Virus record (IMG/VR): IMGVR_UViG_3300030117_003369
Location: 1 to 64,000 of that record
Length of the DNA: 64,000 bases
Direction: 5' to 3' (one strand)
Source of the DNA: a virus
Of this stretch, positions 14,033-21,343 are shown one piece after another (position 1 is the stretch's first letter; the number at the start of each line of letters is the position of its first letter). Made by a program: the position numbers and the translations under genes. Below the pieces are notes generated by a model, which worked only from the letters and a program-made list of their open reading frames with translations, was not told where the DNA came from and ran no database searches.

Positions 14033-14250
14033 GCCGCACCTACGATCGCAGTGACGCAGAGATAGAGGCCATAATCGAAGAAGCCCAAAAGAGGCAGAAC
14101 AAACACTACACGGCTATGATGAATTGTCCGAAAAAGGCTCGCCTGTATCACATGAGAAATTACAAGGGACTTGAAGGAGTCATTGTCATGGGTGAATGGT
14201 GTTTAGGTAACAAAGACATAACGAAAGCAAGAGTATTAGGAGATGAATGA
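14029..14250 (+). CDS. Small protein, unknown
   Basis: 73 residues; helix (DAEIEAIIEEAQKRQNKHYT) followed by a short beta part (GLEGVIVMGEWCLG). ATGA overlap with the previous gene. Confidence 0.6.
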   Translation: MSRTYDRSDAEIEAIIEEAQKRQNKHYTAMMNCPKKARLYHMRNYKGLEGVIVMGEWCLGNKDITKARVLGDE

Positions 14251-14251
14251 G

Positions 14252-14557
14252 ATGAACAGAGAAGAAGCAATAGAGAAACTGAAAGAAGCAATCAAAGAAG
14301 GCGATGTGCTGTGGACTGACCTAAGACATGTGTCTAAGTCAGGCATGACAAGACACATAGGGGTGCGTTACATCAAAAACAACTACCCTCTCAACTACAC
14401 TCACCTTGTAGCAAAGGCACTGGGTTCTAAAGTCAGTGATAGATATGATGGTATCAAGAGAGTGGGGTGTGGTATGGATATGGGCTTTGACCTTATCTAC
14501 AACTTATCCTATGTCCTCTATGGCGATGGCTACGCGATCAATCAGAGGTGGCTTTGA
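14252..14557 (+). CDS. Phage SGMTRHI ... GCGMDMGF family protein
   Basis: 101 residues from ATG 14252 (MNREEAIEKL). VSKSGMTRHIGVRYI, HLVAKALG, GCGMDMGFDLIYNLSYVLYG and DGYAINQRWL together match a widely distributed short phage/actinophage family; complete in length. No known biochemical role. A strong marker that the early block draws on the tailed-virus gene pool. Confidence 0.78.
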   Translation: MNREEAIEKLKEAIKEGDVLWTDLRHVSKSGMTRHIGVRYIKNNYPLNYTHLVAKALGSKVSDRYDGIKRVGCGMDMGFDLIYNLSYVLYGDGYAINQRWL

Positions 14558-14818
14558 ATGAGTTATGAAGAAGATGAAAAATACATTTACGAAAACGGAG
14601 ATTGTGATGTAATGGAGGACTACTACATCTGTGAAACTATATTGTGGGAAGCAAGAGATAAGATTGACCCACCTTACAAGGACTATGTGATGTTTGCATC
14701 GAGTGACCCTGAAACAAATGTTTCACATTTGGTGAATGAAATGGATATAGACCTTGAGGATATTTCAGTCGTCATCATAGGCGGTCACGAAACAATTTGG
14801 TACAAGAAGGAGGAATAG
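14558..14818 (+). CDS. Acidic small protein, unknown
   Basis: 86 residues, strongly acidic (EEDEKYIYENGDCDVMED ... EMDIDLEDISVVIIGG). It starts immediately after the previous stop. Low isoelectric point could suit DNA mimicry, but nothing specific supports that. Confidence 0.62.
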   Translation: MSYEEDEKYIYENGDCDVMEDYYICETILWEARDKIDPPYKDYVMFASSDPETNVSHLVNEMDIDLEDISVVIIGGHETIWYKKEE

Positions 14819-14820
14819 GA

Positions 14821-14949
14821 ATGAGTGGATTTGAAGAAGCGTGGGGATATACTACATGGAATGCAAGTGAAATGAATACTGATGAGAAATTATGCAGAAT
14901 TATACACTTGTTAGAAATTATCATACAAAACATGAATATTGGGGAATGA
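14821..14949 (+). CDS. Micro-protein, unknown
   Basis: 42 residues (MSGFEEAWGYTTWNASE...) with a hydrophobic helix RIIHLLEIIIQNM. Ribosome site GGAGG lies in the tail of the preceding gene. Confidence 0.5.
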   Translation: MSGFEEAWGYTTWNASEMNTDEKLCRIIHLLEIIIQNMNIGE

Positions 14950-15257
14950 ACATGATGAGAGGATATAATGAGTTTAAGAAACAAAGAGAATTGACAGAAA
15001 AGAGACAGTGTGAACTAGGGGATGGTACTTGGGTCAGTGTACAAGCAAACGAGTTTGTCTATTGTGTACCAAGAGTGAACAACGCTAAGTCTTACAAGGC
15101 AGTTGAGGCTTGGTTTTACACAAAGCACAAATGTTACTTGACCCAAGAACCACTTGCGTACTTACCTGCGACAGAACTCATGGATATGATTGAGTCGCAT
15201 GGTGGACTTGTATCGGGTGAGTTGCCGCCACTTAACTTAGGAGATGAAGAAGAATGA
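14946..15257 (+). CDS. Small protein, unknown
   Basis: 103 residues, MNMMRG start (ATGs at 14946, 14952 and 14955). Contains ELGDGTWVSVQANEFVYCVP, KSYKAVEAWFYTKH and an end GDEEE. Globular; no family recognised. Confidence 0.63.
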   Translation: MNMMRGYNEFKKQRELTEKRQCELGDGTWVSVQANEFVYCVPRVNNAKSYKAVEAWFYTKHKCYLTQEPLAYLPATELMDMIESHGGLVSGELPPLNLGDEEE

Positions 15258-15535
15258 CGGACATACCAATTAGTATCAAAGGGTTGAATGAAGCGATAAA
15301 AGAAATCGAAGCCATCTGTCTTGATAGACACCGAACAGGTTACCATGCAGGTATGCACGGTAGTAACATCGAGTGGATTATGCAGGGTTACGCACACATC
15401 TTGGAGATACTGGAAGTAGGCTACCTGTGCTTCTGCGGTAAGTTCAACACAGATAACGACATGTGTAACCACTCACCTGATGACGAAGAAGAATGGAGGG
15501 AAGAAAATGGGCAAACTGAAACAGATAGAGATTGA
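15254..15535 (+). CDS. Small protein, unknown
   Basis: 93 residues; N-terminal helix, then HGSNIEWIMQGYAHILEILE and Cys residues (CFCGKFNTDNDMC) that could bind a metal. Its end overlaps the start of 15507 in another frame by 29 bases. Confidence 0.6.
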   Translation: MTDIPISIKGLNEAIKEIEAICLDRHRTGYHAGMHGSNIEWIMQGYAHILEILEVGYLCFCGKFNTDNDMCNHSPDDEEEWREENGQTETDRD

Positions 15536-15713
15536 ATTGAATGACTTGAAACAAGCGTTGGAGCACATCGAAAATGCAATTGATGAGTACACGGCCATAG
15601 ACTGGCCTCATGGTGTAGACATACCTCATCATGTAGCGATGGAAATGGAGGAAGCACGATGGCAAATAGAGCACAGAATAAGAGTGATAGAGGACAAACT
15701 GGAGAGGATTTAG
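15507..15713 (+). CDS. Small coiled-coil protein, unknown
   Basis: 68 residues, nearly all helical: QIEIELNDLKQALEHIENAI, a His/Pro break, then a second helix RWQIEHRIRVIEDKLERI. Probably a helical hairpin or dimer. Confidence 0.62.
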   Translation: MGKLKQIEIELNDLKQALEHIENAIDEYTAIDWPHGVDIPHHVAMEMEEARWQIEHRIRVIEDKLERI

Positions 15714-15714
15714 A

Positions 15715-16452
15715 ATGAACATAATGAGAATAGGAGATGCGAAAGCGTGTATAGAAGAAGATGGATTGGTGATGAACACATGGATTCTCGATCCGCCTTA
15801 CAACATTGGGTTCGATTACGAATCGGATTTCAAAGACAACAAGAAGCCTGATGTGTATGCGTCAGAATTGGTGGACATCATACATGCCTGTGCCAAGTCA
15901 CTACGATTTGATGGTTCACTGTTTATCATACACTATCCTGAGATTATCTCACGACTAGTTGATATGATAGAGGGTGACATTCGGAACCACACAGGTTTGG
16001 AACTACATCAATGGATTACATGGGTGTACCCATCCAACATCGGACACAGCAAGTCCAAGTTCACAAGGGCAAGCAGGGCCATCCTATGGTTCAAGAAGCG
16101 TGGACAGAAGCCCAAGTTCAATCACTTGGCAACGGTTCAACCGTACCGTAATCCAAACGACAAGCGCATCAAGCAGCGTATTGCTGACGGACACAAGGGT
16201 GTAGTCCACTATGACTGGTGGGAAATCAACATGTGTAAGAATGTCAGCAAGGACTATCGTGGCTATGTAAATCAGATTCCTTACAAGTTGCTGGAGAGAT
16301 TGATTCTCCACACCACTGACGACCACGACTGGGTTGGCGATTGCTTCGCTGGCTCCGGGTCCACGATAGCGGCAGCGCAGAAGTTAGGAAGAAACGGTTG
16401 GGGTTGTGACATCAACCCTGAGTGCAAAGAATACTGGAGTGATTTAGAATGA
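15715..16452 (+). CDS. DNA methyltransferase (DPPY motif first, FAGSGS last)
   Basis: 245 residues. Motif IV is DPPYNIGF near residue 26 and the AdoMet-binding motif FAGSGSTIAAAQKL lies near the C-terminus, with GWGCDIN after it. That order is the beta class of N6-adenine or N4-cytosine methyltransferases. The middle holds the target-recognition part (HQWITWVYPSNIGHSKSK). ATG at 15715 or 15724 (MRIGDAK). No restriction nuclease is adjacent, so it is an orphan enzyme, probably protecting viral DNA or marking it. Confidence 0.88.
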   Translation: MNIMRIGDAKACIEEDGLVMNTWILDPPYNIGFDYESDFKDNKKPDVYASELVDIIHACAKSLRFDGSLFIIHYPEIISRLVDMIEGDIRNHTGLELHQWITWVYPSNIGHSKSKFTRASRAILWFKKRGQKPKFNHLATVQPYRNPNDKRIKQRIADGHKGVVHYDWWEINMCKNVSKDYRGYVNQIPYKLLERLILHTTDDHDWVGDCFAGSGSTIAAAQKLGRNGWGCDINPECKEYWSDLE

Positions 16453-16607
16453 CTGATACAATTAGTAAATGGGCGATGCGTCAAGACTTGATACAGTGCA
16501 TGGGCTGTAAAGGCTATGACAAATCGAAATACATAATGTGGAAACCTTGGCGTGGTACAGTTATGCCATACTGTACAGAAGAATGTTACAGGAGTGATTT
16601 AGAATGA
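16449..16607 (+). CDS. Small zinc-ribbon protein
   Basis: 52 residues; CMGCKGYD and a second pair CTEEC about 30 residues on, consistent with a zinc ribbon of the FCS/MYM type. ATGA overlaps on both sides, directly after the methyltransferase. Confidence 0.6.
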   Translation: MTDTISKWAMRQDLIQCMGCKGYDKSKYIMWKPWRGTVMPYCTEECYRSDLE

Positions 16608-16768
16608 AGATTACAATTATAACAAAACGAATGGGTTGTATGTCGGGTGGCGAATTGGATATTTACTACGCACTAAATCCTGACAAGCGATTCAGAATAA
16701 AACACAAGAAAGGTGCGCTTGATGGCGTAGATTGGACTAAGTTGAAACTAGGAGGCGAAGAAGAATGA
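16604..16768 (+). CDS. Small basic protein, unknown
   Basis: 54 residues (MKITIITKRMGCMSGGELD...); basic core KRFRIKHKKG, GGEEE end that carries the next ribosome site. No family seen. Confidence 0.55.
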   Translation: MKITIITKRMGCMSGGELDIYYALNPDKRFRIKHKKGALDGVDWTKLKLGGEEE

Positions 16769-17022
16769 GTGGCTGTTGGATAAGAGCATACAGTGAATGG
16801 GAAACTAAAGGATTCGCTGAACAAGATGTTGAGATGTTGAAAACGCAAGGTAAGAAGGCTCGACTCAATAGTACTACACGACCTGTCAAGACACCATTCG
16901 GAACGATTACAGGCAAGCGTTGGTTTGCTGAAGAGTATAAACCTAATTGGATTAAGGTCAAAGATAAGGGCGCATGGGGAGGTTTTCGATATGAGATTAT
17001 CAAAGGAGGCGAAGAAGAATGA
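16765..17022 (+). CDS. Small protein, unknown
   Basis: 85 residues; Arg/Lys/Thr-rich, with KGAWGGFRYEII then GGEEE. The last 20 codons of this and the previous gene end in the same GGEEE tail because the same coupling sequence was reused. Confidence 0.62.
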   Translation: MSGCWIRAYSEWETKGFAEQDVEMLKTQGKKARLNSTTRPVKTPFGTITGKRWFAEEYKPNWIKVKDKGAWGGFRYEIIKGGEEE

Positions 17023-17108
17023 TAGAAACAATACACGGAGTGGCAGAGATGCTAGTAATGACAGAGAAAGACGGACAGATGGAGATAGTATTGGAGTTGA
17101 TAGAATGA
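17019..17108 (+). CDS. Micro-protein, 29 residues
   Basis: MIETIHGVAEMLVMTEKDG followed by a short helix, linked by ATGA overlaps on both sides. Small but placed exactly in the coupled gene chain. Confidence 0.45.
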   Translation: MIETIHGVAEMLVMTEKDGQMEIVLELIE

Positions 17109-17281
17109 ATATGGAAACATTACAAGAGGCATACAGACAGTTGCAAAGAGATTACATTGACGCACAGAACAAACTGCAAGACATAGGATTTGTACTCGCA
17201 GATGCTGCACAATACCCTGCGGATAGAAGTCCTGCGGGAATGTACATCAAAGAGATTGTAAAAATATGGGAGCGTGATTGA
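17105..17281 (+). CDS. Small helical protein, unknown
   Basis: 58 residues from the MNM start (17105 or 17111): TLQEAYRQLQRDYIDAQNKL is a coiled-coil-like helix, then DIGFVLADAAQYPADRSPAG. The longer frame from 16925 overlaps two genes and is rejected. Confidence 0.58.
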   Translation: MNMETLQEAYRQLQRDYIDAQNKLQDIGFVLADAAQYPADRSPAGMYIKEIVKIWERD

Positions 17282-17494
17282 ATGAATGGTAATTACTTTG
17301 GCGAATGTACAAATGAAGAAAGGGACTGCGGGAATGAATCGGTGCTAATTGAAGTCGATTTACATGACAGCCCAATGAGTGCTAGTGACGGAAATGTGGA
17401 ATGGTGTTTCACTGGTGAATGTGCTGTATGTGGTAAGGGGCACACATTGACTGTGTATGGGACAGTGCAGGGACATGACTTTGACGGTGATTGA
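17282..17494 (+). CDS. Small Cys-containing protein, unknown
   Basis: 70 residues; CTNEERDC near the start and CFTGECAVCGKGH near the end give up to five cysteines in metal-binding spacing; beta-rich between. Confidence 0.6.
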   Translation: MNGNYFGECTNEERDCGNESVLIEVDLHDSPMSASDGNVEWCFTGECAVCGKGHTLTVYGTVQGHDFDGD

Positions 17495-17495
17495 A

Positions 17496-18029
17496 ATGAG
17501 CAACGCATACTATAACAAATCAGAAACAGTTGAGTGGGGTACACCCCAACAATTCTTTGACAACATGAACAAGAGGTTCGGCCCGTTCACACTGGATGCG
17601 GCTGCATCTAACTTGAATCACAAGTGTAAGCATTACTTCACAAAGAGTGATGATGCATTGAGCAGGAGTTGGACTATGCCTGACAACATCATAACTAAGC
17701 AAAACATCGTTTGGTGCAACCCACCTTACGGACATGGTGTTGGCAAATGGGTGCAGAAAGCAGTCGAAGAAGTTCAGGCTGGTAACTGTATGGGAGTAGT
17801 CATGCTCCTGCGATCGACAACTGATGTCAAGTGGTTCCATGACTGGGCTTGGCCTTACTGTTCAGAGATGATATTTGTCAAGGGGCGCATGTGCTTTGAC
17901 AAAGGTGACGGTGAGAACAAACCAGCAGTGTTCCCTTCAATCGTGTTGGTGATTGACAGGGCATTCTTGGGAATGCCGGGTGCCCCAAACATCAGTAGAG
18001 TAGACACAAACGGAGAGAGATTAATATGA
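17496..18029 (+). CDS. Phage-type DNA N6-adenine methyltransferase (Dam family, NPPY)
   Basis: 177 residues from ATG 17496 (MSNAYYNKSETVEWGTPQ). The family opening WGTPQQFFDNMNKRFGPFTL and DAAAS, then VWCNPPYGHGVGKWV with catalytic NPPY, and VVMLLRSTTDVKWFHD are typical of the short phage Dam-like methyltransferases (about 170-190 residues). It lacks a separate target domain, as usual. Orphan, no nuclease partner. The longer frame start at 17457 overlaps the gene before and is rejected. Confidence 0.88.
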   Translation: MSNAYYNKSETVEWGTPQQFFDNMNKRFGPFTLDAAASNLNHKCKHYFTKSDDALSRSWTMPDNIITKQNIVWCNPPYGHGVGKWVQKAVEEVQAGNCMGVVMLLRSTTDVKWFHDWAWPYCSEMIFVKGRMCFDKGDGENKPAVFPSIVLVIDRAFLGMPGAPNISRVDTNGERLI

Positions 18030-18460
18030 GAGAGATAACATACAGAGTATACAAAATAGATGAACACCCTGACAAAGATAGGTGCTTTGGTTGGGTTAGA
18101 GATAACATGCACGATTTAGGTCAGCATGAAGTAAATGACTTAATCAATTCTTTAGTAAAACTGAGGGAAACTATTGGAGGGCAACTACATTATTCCATAA
18201 GTCAAACGCCGGACAGAGGCGGGTTCATTTATTTCAAAAATTACAACGAAGAAGCGTTGGCCGAGTTGGATGAAGTATCATGCCCGCTGACTGGAGTATT
18301 TTGCGACCATGATGTGATTGAATGCATCAGAAACAATGACATCGTAGAACTCTTTAAGCGACTTCACGATTGGTGTGAGTATCATTACACAGATGAAGCA
18401 ATCGAAGAGCAAGCCCTTGTTAATGACTGGGAGTTTACAATTGAGGGGAGATTAATATGA
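18026..18460 (+). CDS. Protein of unknown function
   Basis: 144 residues, ATGA-coupled. Contains DRGGFIYFKNYNEEALAELD and CPLTGVFCDHD; globular alpha/beta look, ending EGRLI. No family recognised. Confidence 0.65.
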   Translation: MREITYRVYKIDEHPDKDRCFGWVRDNMHDLGQHEVNDLINSLVKLRETIGGQLHYSISQTPDRGGFIYFKNYNEEALAELDEVSCPLTGVFCDHDVIECIRNNDIVELFKRLHDWCEYHYTDEAIEEQALVNDWEFTIEGRLI

Positions 18461-19167
18461 GCAACAAAATATACACAGTAGAAAGTAATGACGGCATGAC
18501 GATATTCAATGATGTAGAGGCATTGGGTATGGAACTTAGGGACATACTGCTTAGAGAAGTAGATGGGCTTTGGGAAGAAGAAGCAGACCATTGGAATATT
18601 TGCGGTGACGAATATCAAGTCGAGCCGAAGTATGCCTTTGCATGTATGCTCTATGAAACCCTAACTAAGAATTATCAGAAGAATAATCAGTTGAGAAACA
18701 TAGCACACTGCTACGGCTTAACACCATTACAATTACCCCTCTTCACTACAAATGGTTATTGGGACTGGCGTGACATGCAAGGCATGAAAGATTGCCATGC
18801 TCGCCTTGATGAAATGGTGGAATGGAGAGATGAGTTTGTTAATCGCATCAAGACTACCTTCCCCTCCAGCGGCTTCACATACAAGAACTCAGGCTACAAT
18901 CGCAGGACTGGCGATGAGTGGGTTCGCACAGTGACAGTCAAGGTGGTCGATCTTGACAAGGAGTTCTTCAACGCACCCAAAGTCAAAGTCAATCAGACAA
19001 CTGCGGCTCGTGTCGAGGAGGAACACTGGGCGCATTACAATTCTAAAGAAGGCAAGGCTGAGAGAAAGGCAGCAGCAGAGAGGCAGCGTGAGATTAGCAT
19101 GACTATGCTAGAGAACGGCTGGCACAACATGAGTACCGATGATGATGGTACAGTGAGGATGTGGTAG
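18457..19167 (+). CDS. Protein of unknown function, charged C-terminus
   Basis: 236 residues. Helical N-terminal half (ALGMELRDILLREVDGLWEE), central beta part with YKNSGYNRRTGDEWVRTVTV, and a Lys/Ala/Glu-rich helix near the end (KEGKAERKAAAERQREI). No catalytic motif seen. Confidence 0.68.
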   Translation: MSNKIYTVESNDGMTIFNDVEALGMELRDILLREVDGLWEEEADHWNICGDEYQVEPKYAFACMLYETLTKNYQKNNQLRNIAHCYGLTPLQLPLFTTNGYWDWRDMQGMKDCHARLDEMVEWRDEFVNRIKTTFPSSGFTYKNSGYNRRTGDEWVRTVTVKVVDLDKEFFNAPKVKVNQTTAARVEEEHWAHYNSKEGKAERKAAAERQREISMTMLENGWHNMSTDDDGTVRMW

Positions 19168-19168
19168 A

Positions 19169-19549
19169 ATGATTGACACAGACAAATACGAAGGACATAC
19201 AGAAGGGCCTTGGACTCTTAGTGAAGAATACGCTTACGAGTTATTCATTTATGCAGGTGATGTAAGGCTTGCTAAGATGGATGGTAATGCACCACTTCAT
19301 ACTAATGAGCATGGCAATCCCGAAGATGTAAATGCACAACTCATAGCAGACGCACCACTTCTCTTAGCAGAAGTCAAGCGGTTGCGTGGTGTGATAGCAA
19401 AAGTATGGGACTTGATACAGAACTCAAACCACGAAGAACGAGAGATGTTCTTTTGGGGCTTTGATAAAAAGAATACAGGTTGGATAAAGAGGTATGAAGA
19501 ACTCGCTATGAAGGAATTGAATTGGGATTGGTGGGGTGAAGAAGAATGA
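19169..19549 (+). CDS. GPW ... NAQLIADAPLLL family, array member 1
   Basis: 126 residues, the longest of a tandem set. MIDTDKYEGHTEGPWTL opens the protein, then NAQLIADAPLLLAEVKRLRG and a C-terminal helical part. The HTxGPW ... ANAxLIAxAPxLL arrangement is a widespread phage and prophage family of unknown function. Members at 19698 and 19990 share both blocks, while 19546 and 20552 keep only parts. Confidence 0.75.
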   Translation: MIDTDKYEGHTEGPWTLSEEYAYELFIYAGDVRLAKMDGNAPLHTNEHGNPEDVNAQLIADAPLLLAEVKRLRGVIAKVWDLIQNSNHEEREMFFWGFDKKNTGWIKRYEELAMKELNWDWWGEEE

Positions 19550-19701
19550 TTGACAAAGACAAATACGAATACATGGTAACACACATAAAGAGTGGAGAAT
19601 CAGATGGGCCATTTGCTACCTACGAAGAAGCAAAGGCTCACTATGATTCACACGATGAAGAATGGCGTGAAGCACATTACATTGAGGAAGTGAGAGAATG
19701 A
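19546..19701 (+). CDS. Array member 2, short MIDKDKYE form
   Basis: 51 residues. MIDKDKYEYMVTHIKSGE retains the opening of the family, but the LIADAPLLL block is missing; the tail (FATYEEAKAHYDSHDEEWRE) is different. A divergent or shortened copy. Confidence 0.6.
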   Translation: MIDKDKYEYMVTHIKSGESDGPFATYEEAKAHYDSHDEEWREAHYIEEVRE

Positions 19702-19997
19702 TTGACACAGACAAATACGAAGGGCATACAGAAGGAGAATGGAGATGGTATGAAGGGGCGAGACACAAAACACTCATTGGTGTTATGTTGTTTGGAGAGG
19801 ATGGAAACAATGTGCATCCAAAACCAGCAGACGCACAACTCATAGCAGACGCACCACTACTGCTCGCAGGATTCAAGCGGTGGAAGAAAGAACATGATAC
19901 AGTGCGTGGTTGGTTTTTGGACATAGACAACTACATGATGGAACACCACCACGATATGTGGCAAGAGATAAGAAAGGAGATTGGTTTAGATGATTGA
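19698..19997 (+). CDS. GPW ... LIADAPLLL family, array member 3
   Basis: 99 residues: MIDTDKYEGHTEGEWRW (Trp kept, GPW changed to GEW), DAQLIADAPLLLAGFKRWKK, then its own C-terminus. About 25 bases around CTCATAGCAGACGCACCACT are identical to members 1 and 4, a sign of recent duplication or gene conversion. Confidence 0.7.
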   Translation: MIDTDKYEGHTEGEWRWYEGARHKTLIGVMLFGEDGNNVHPKPADAQLIADAPLLLAGFKRWKKEHDTVRGWFLDIDNYMMEHHHDMWQEIRKEIGLDD

Positions 19998-20295
19998 CAC
20001 AGACAAATACGAAGGACACACACCGGGGCCGTGGGACACTTTGGTGTGTTCCACCACTGGAAAGAAGTGGGTAATTGATGGGCCTGAAGATTCAGCATGG
20101 GAGACTATCGCTTTGGTTGAAGGAATAGGTGAAAATGATGTGGGTTGGATTAACATGTGGCTCATAGCAGACGCACCACTTCTCCTTGAAGCGTACAAGC
20201 GGTTGCGTAAAGGTATCATTGATATTGCTGACAAATGGGAGCAACCCTCTATCATAAGGGGATTCCTCAAGGAGTTGAAGGAGTTGATTGAATGA
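19990..20295 (+). CDS. GPW ... LIADAPLLL family, array member 4
   Basis: 101 residues: MIDTDKYEGHTPGPWDTL, MWLIADAPLLLEAYKRLRKG and a helical end. Overlaps member 3 by eight bases. Confidence 0.7.
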   Translation: MIDTDKYEGHTPGPWDTLVCSTTGKKWVIDGPEDSAWETIALVEGIGENDVGWINMWLIADAPLLLEAYKRLRKGIIDIADKWEQPSIIRGFLKELKELIE

Positions 20296-20555
20296 ACATA
20301 GATATATTTGTAGAACAATGGATGGGACCGGAATCACTTGACTACTACTACATAGATTGGGTAGTCAAAGAAGTCAAGCGGTTGCAGAAAGAAGTAGACC
20401 TACTATCAATTGATGTTTGCGAATCACTGGAACTGATATTAGATGCACACCATCCTGAAGTAAAGGATAGTGTGATGTCTATGTTTGGTGATGCGATAGG
20501 AGATAACTGGCCCTACTACGGGACACCATTACCGAATAAGGAGATGATTGAATGA
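20292..20555 (+). CDS. Array-associated protein with VKEVKRLQKE helix
   Basis: 87 residues. It lacks the MIDTDK opening but has YIDWVVKEVKRLQKEVDLL, resembling the AEVKRLR helix that closes the family core. Possibly a remodelled copy. Acidic C-terminus. Confidence 0.6.
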   Translation: MNIDIFVEQWMGPESLDYYYIDWVVKEVKRLQKEVDLLSIDVCESLELILDAHHPEVKDSVMSMFGDAIGDNWPYYGTPLPNKEMIE

Positions 20556-20746
20556 TTGACACAGACAAATGCGAACACATACTATACGATACCATGTTCA
20601 ATCCGATTGATGTGTATAATGTTGCAGAAGAATTACTCGCAGAGGTCAAGCGGTTGCGTGAAGAAAATGAGCGACTAAAAGACATTGTTGAGAAAGCGAA
20701 TGGGTATGGTAGTTATGACAAAGAATACATGGAGATGATTGAATGA
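20552..20746 (+). CDS. Array member 5, short MIDTDKCE form
   Basis: 64 residues: MIDTDKCEHILYDTMFNPID, then VAEELLAEVKRLREENERLK. It keeps the opening and the closing helix but has lost the middle, so it looks like an internal deletion product of the family. Confidence 0.62.
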   Translation: MIDTDKCEHILYDTMFNPIDVYNVAEELLAEVKRLREENERLKDIVEKANGYGSYDKEYMEMIE

Positions 20747-21030
20747 GTGAATATCAAACAATGAATTATGCAGATGCTTTCAAACCTGTAGGTAAGAAAG
20801 TTAATTTTGATAATGGGTGGGTACACGCTCATCCAGTTGAAGAGGAACACTACCGAGAGGGTACATACAAATGTACACTTCATGTAGAAGAGCGATCTAA
20901 TCTCATACCACTTTGGGCTGAAGTCAAAGAGTGGTTGAAGAAACAAAATGCAGAGTTTACCATACTAATTGGTAAGTACAAAAGAGGGGGCACACAACCC
21001 TACTGTTTGGCTTGGGAGAAAGGGCAGTAA
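20743..21030 (+). CDS. Protein of unknown function
   Basis: 95 residues, last gene before the only clear gap in the early block. Aromatic and charged (NFDNGWVHAHPVEEEHYREG), C-terminal beta hairpin (AEFTILIGKYKRGGTQPYCL). No family recognised. Confidence 0.65.
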   Translation: MSEYQTMNYADAFKPVGKKVNFDNGWVHAHPVEEEHYREGTYKCTLHVEERSNLIPLWAEVKEWLKKQNAEFTILIGKYKRGGTQPYCLAWEKGQ

Positions 21031-21063
21031 AATGCCATACCTTTCAAAATTAAAACGAAACAG

Positions 21064-21070
21064 TTTATAG
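21064..21070 (+). promoter_or_regulatory. TATA-like box in the 21031-21109 gap
   Basis: TTTATAG preceded by AAATTAAAACGAAACAG, in a rare 79-base gap. It lies 40 bases before the ATG at 21110, so a transcript would have a short leader with GGAG. A likely internal promoter for the DUF932 gene and beyond. Confidence 0.45.
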
Positions 21071-21109
21071 TGTGGAGCAAATAGATTAGAAATAACGGAG
21101 ATGGATAGT

Positions 21110-21343
21110 ATGAATGAACTAGACAGATGGAAAAGAATGTGGGACAAAGAAGAAAAGAAATTGGTTACAGAAATTAACCGATGTCGCAAAGAAAATGCCA
21201 GTGTGCGACGCTTGCTTCAAAAAGAATATGTGAAGTTAGAACGCATAGAAAAGGTAGCAAGGAAATGGTTCGACCAACACGACTGGTCTTACGCTGAGAT
21301 ATTAGAAATACTTGGCGTTGAGTTTGGTGAAGAGGAGGAATGA
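21110..21343 (+). CDS. Small coiled-coil protein, unknown
   Basis: 77 residues from ATG 21110 (nine bases from GGAG; ATG 21101 abuts it). Charged coiled coil (WKRMWDKEEKKLVTEINRCR) then WFDQHDWSYAEILEILG, ending GEEEE with the next ribosome site. Confidence 0.62.
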   Translation: MNELDRWKRMWDKEEKKLVTEINRCRKENASVRRLLQKEYVKLERIEKVARKWFDQHDWSYAEILEILGVEFGEEEE

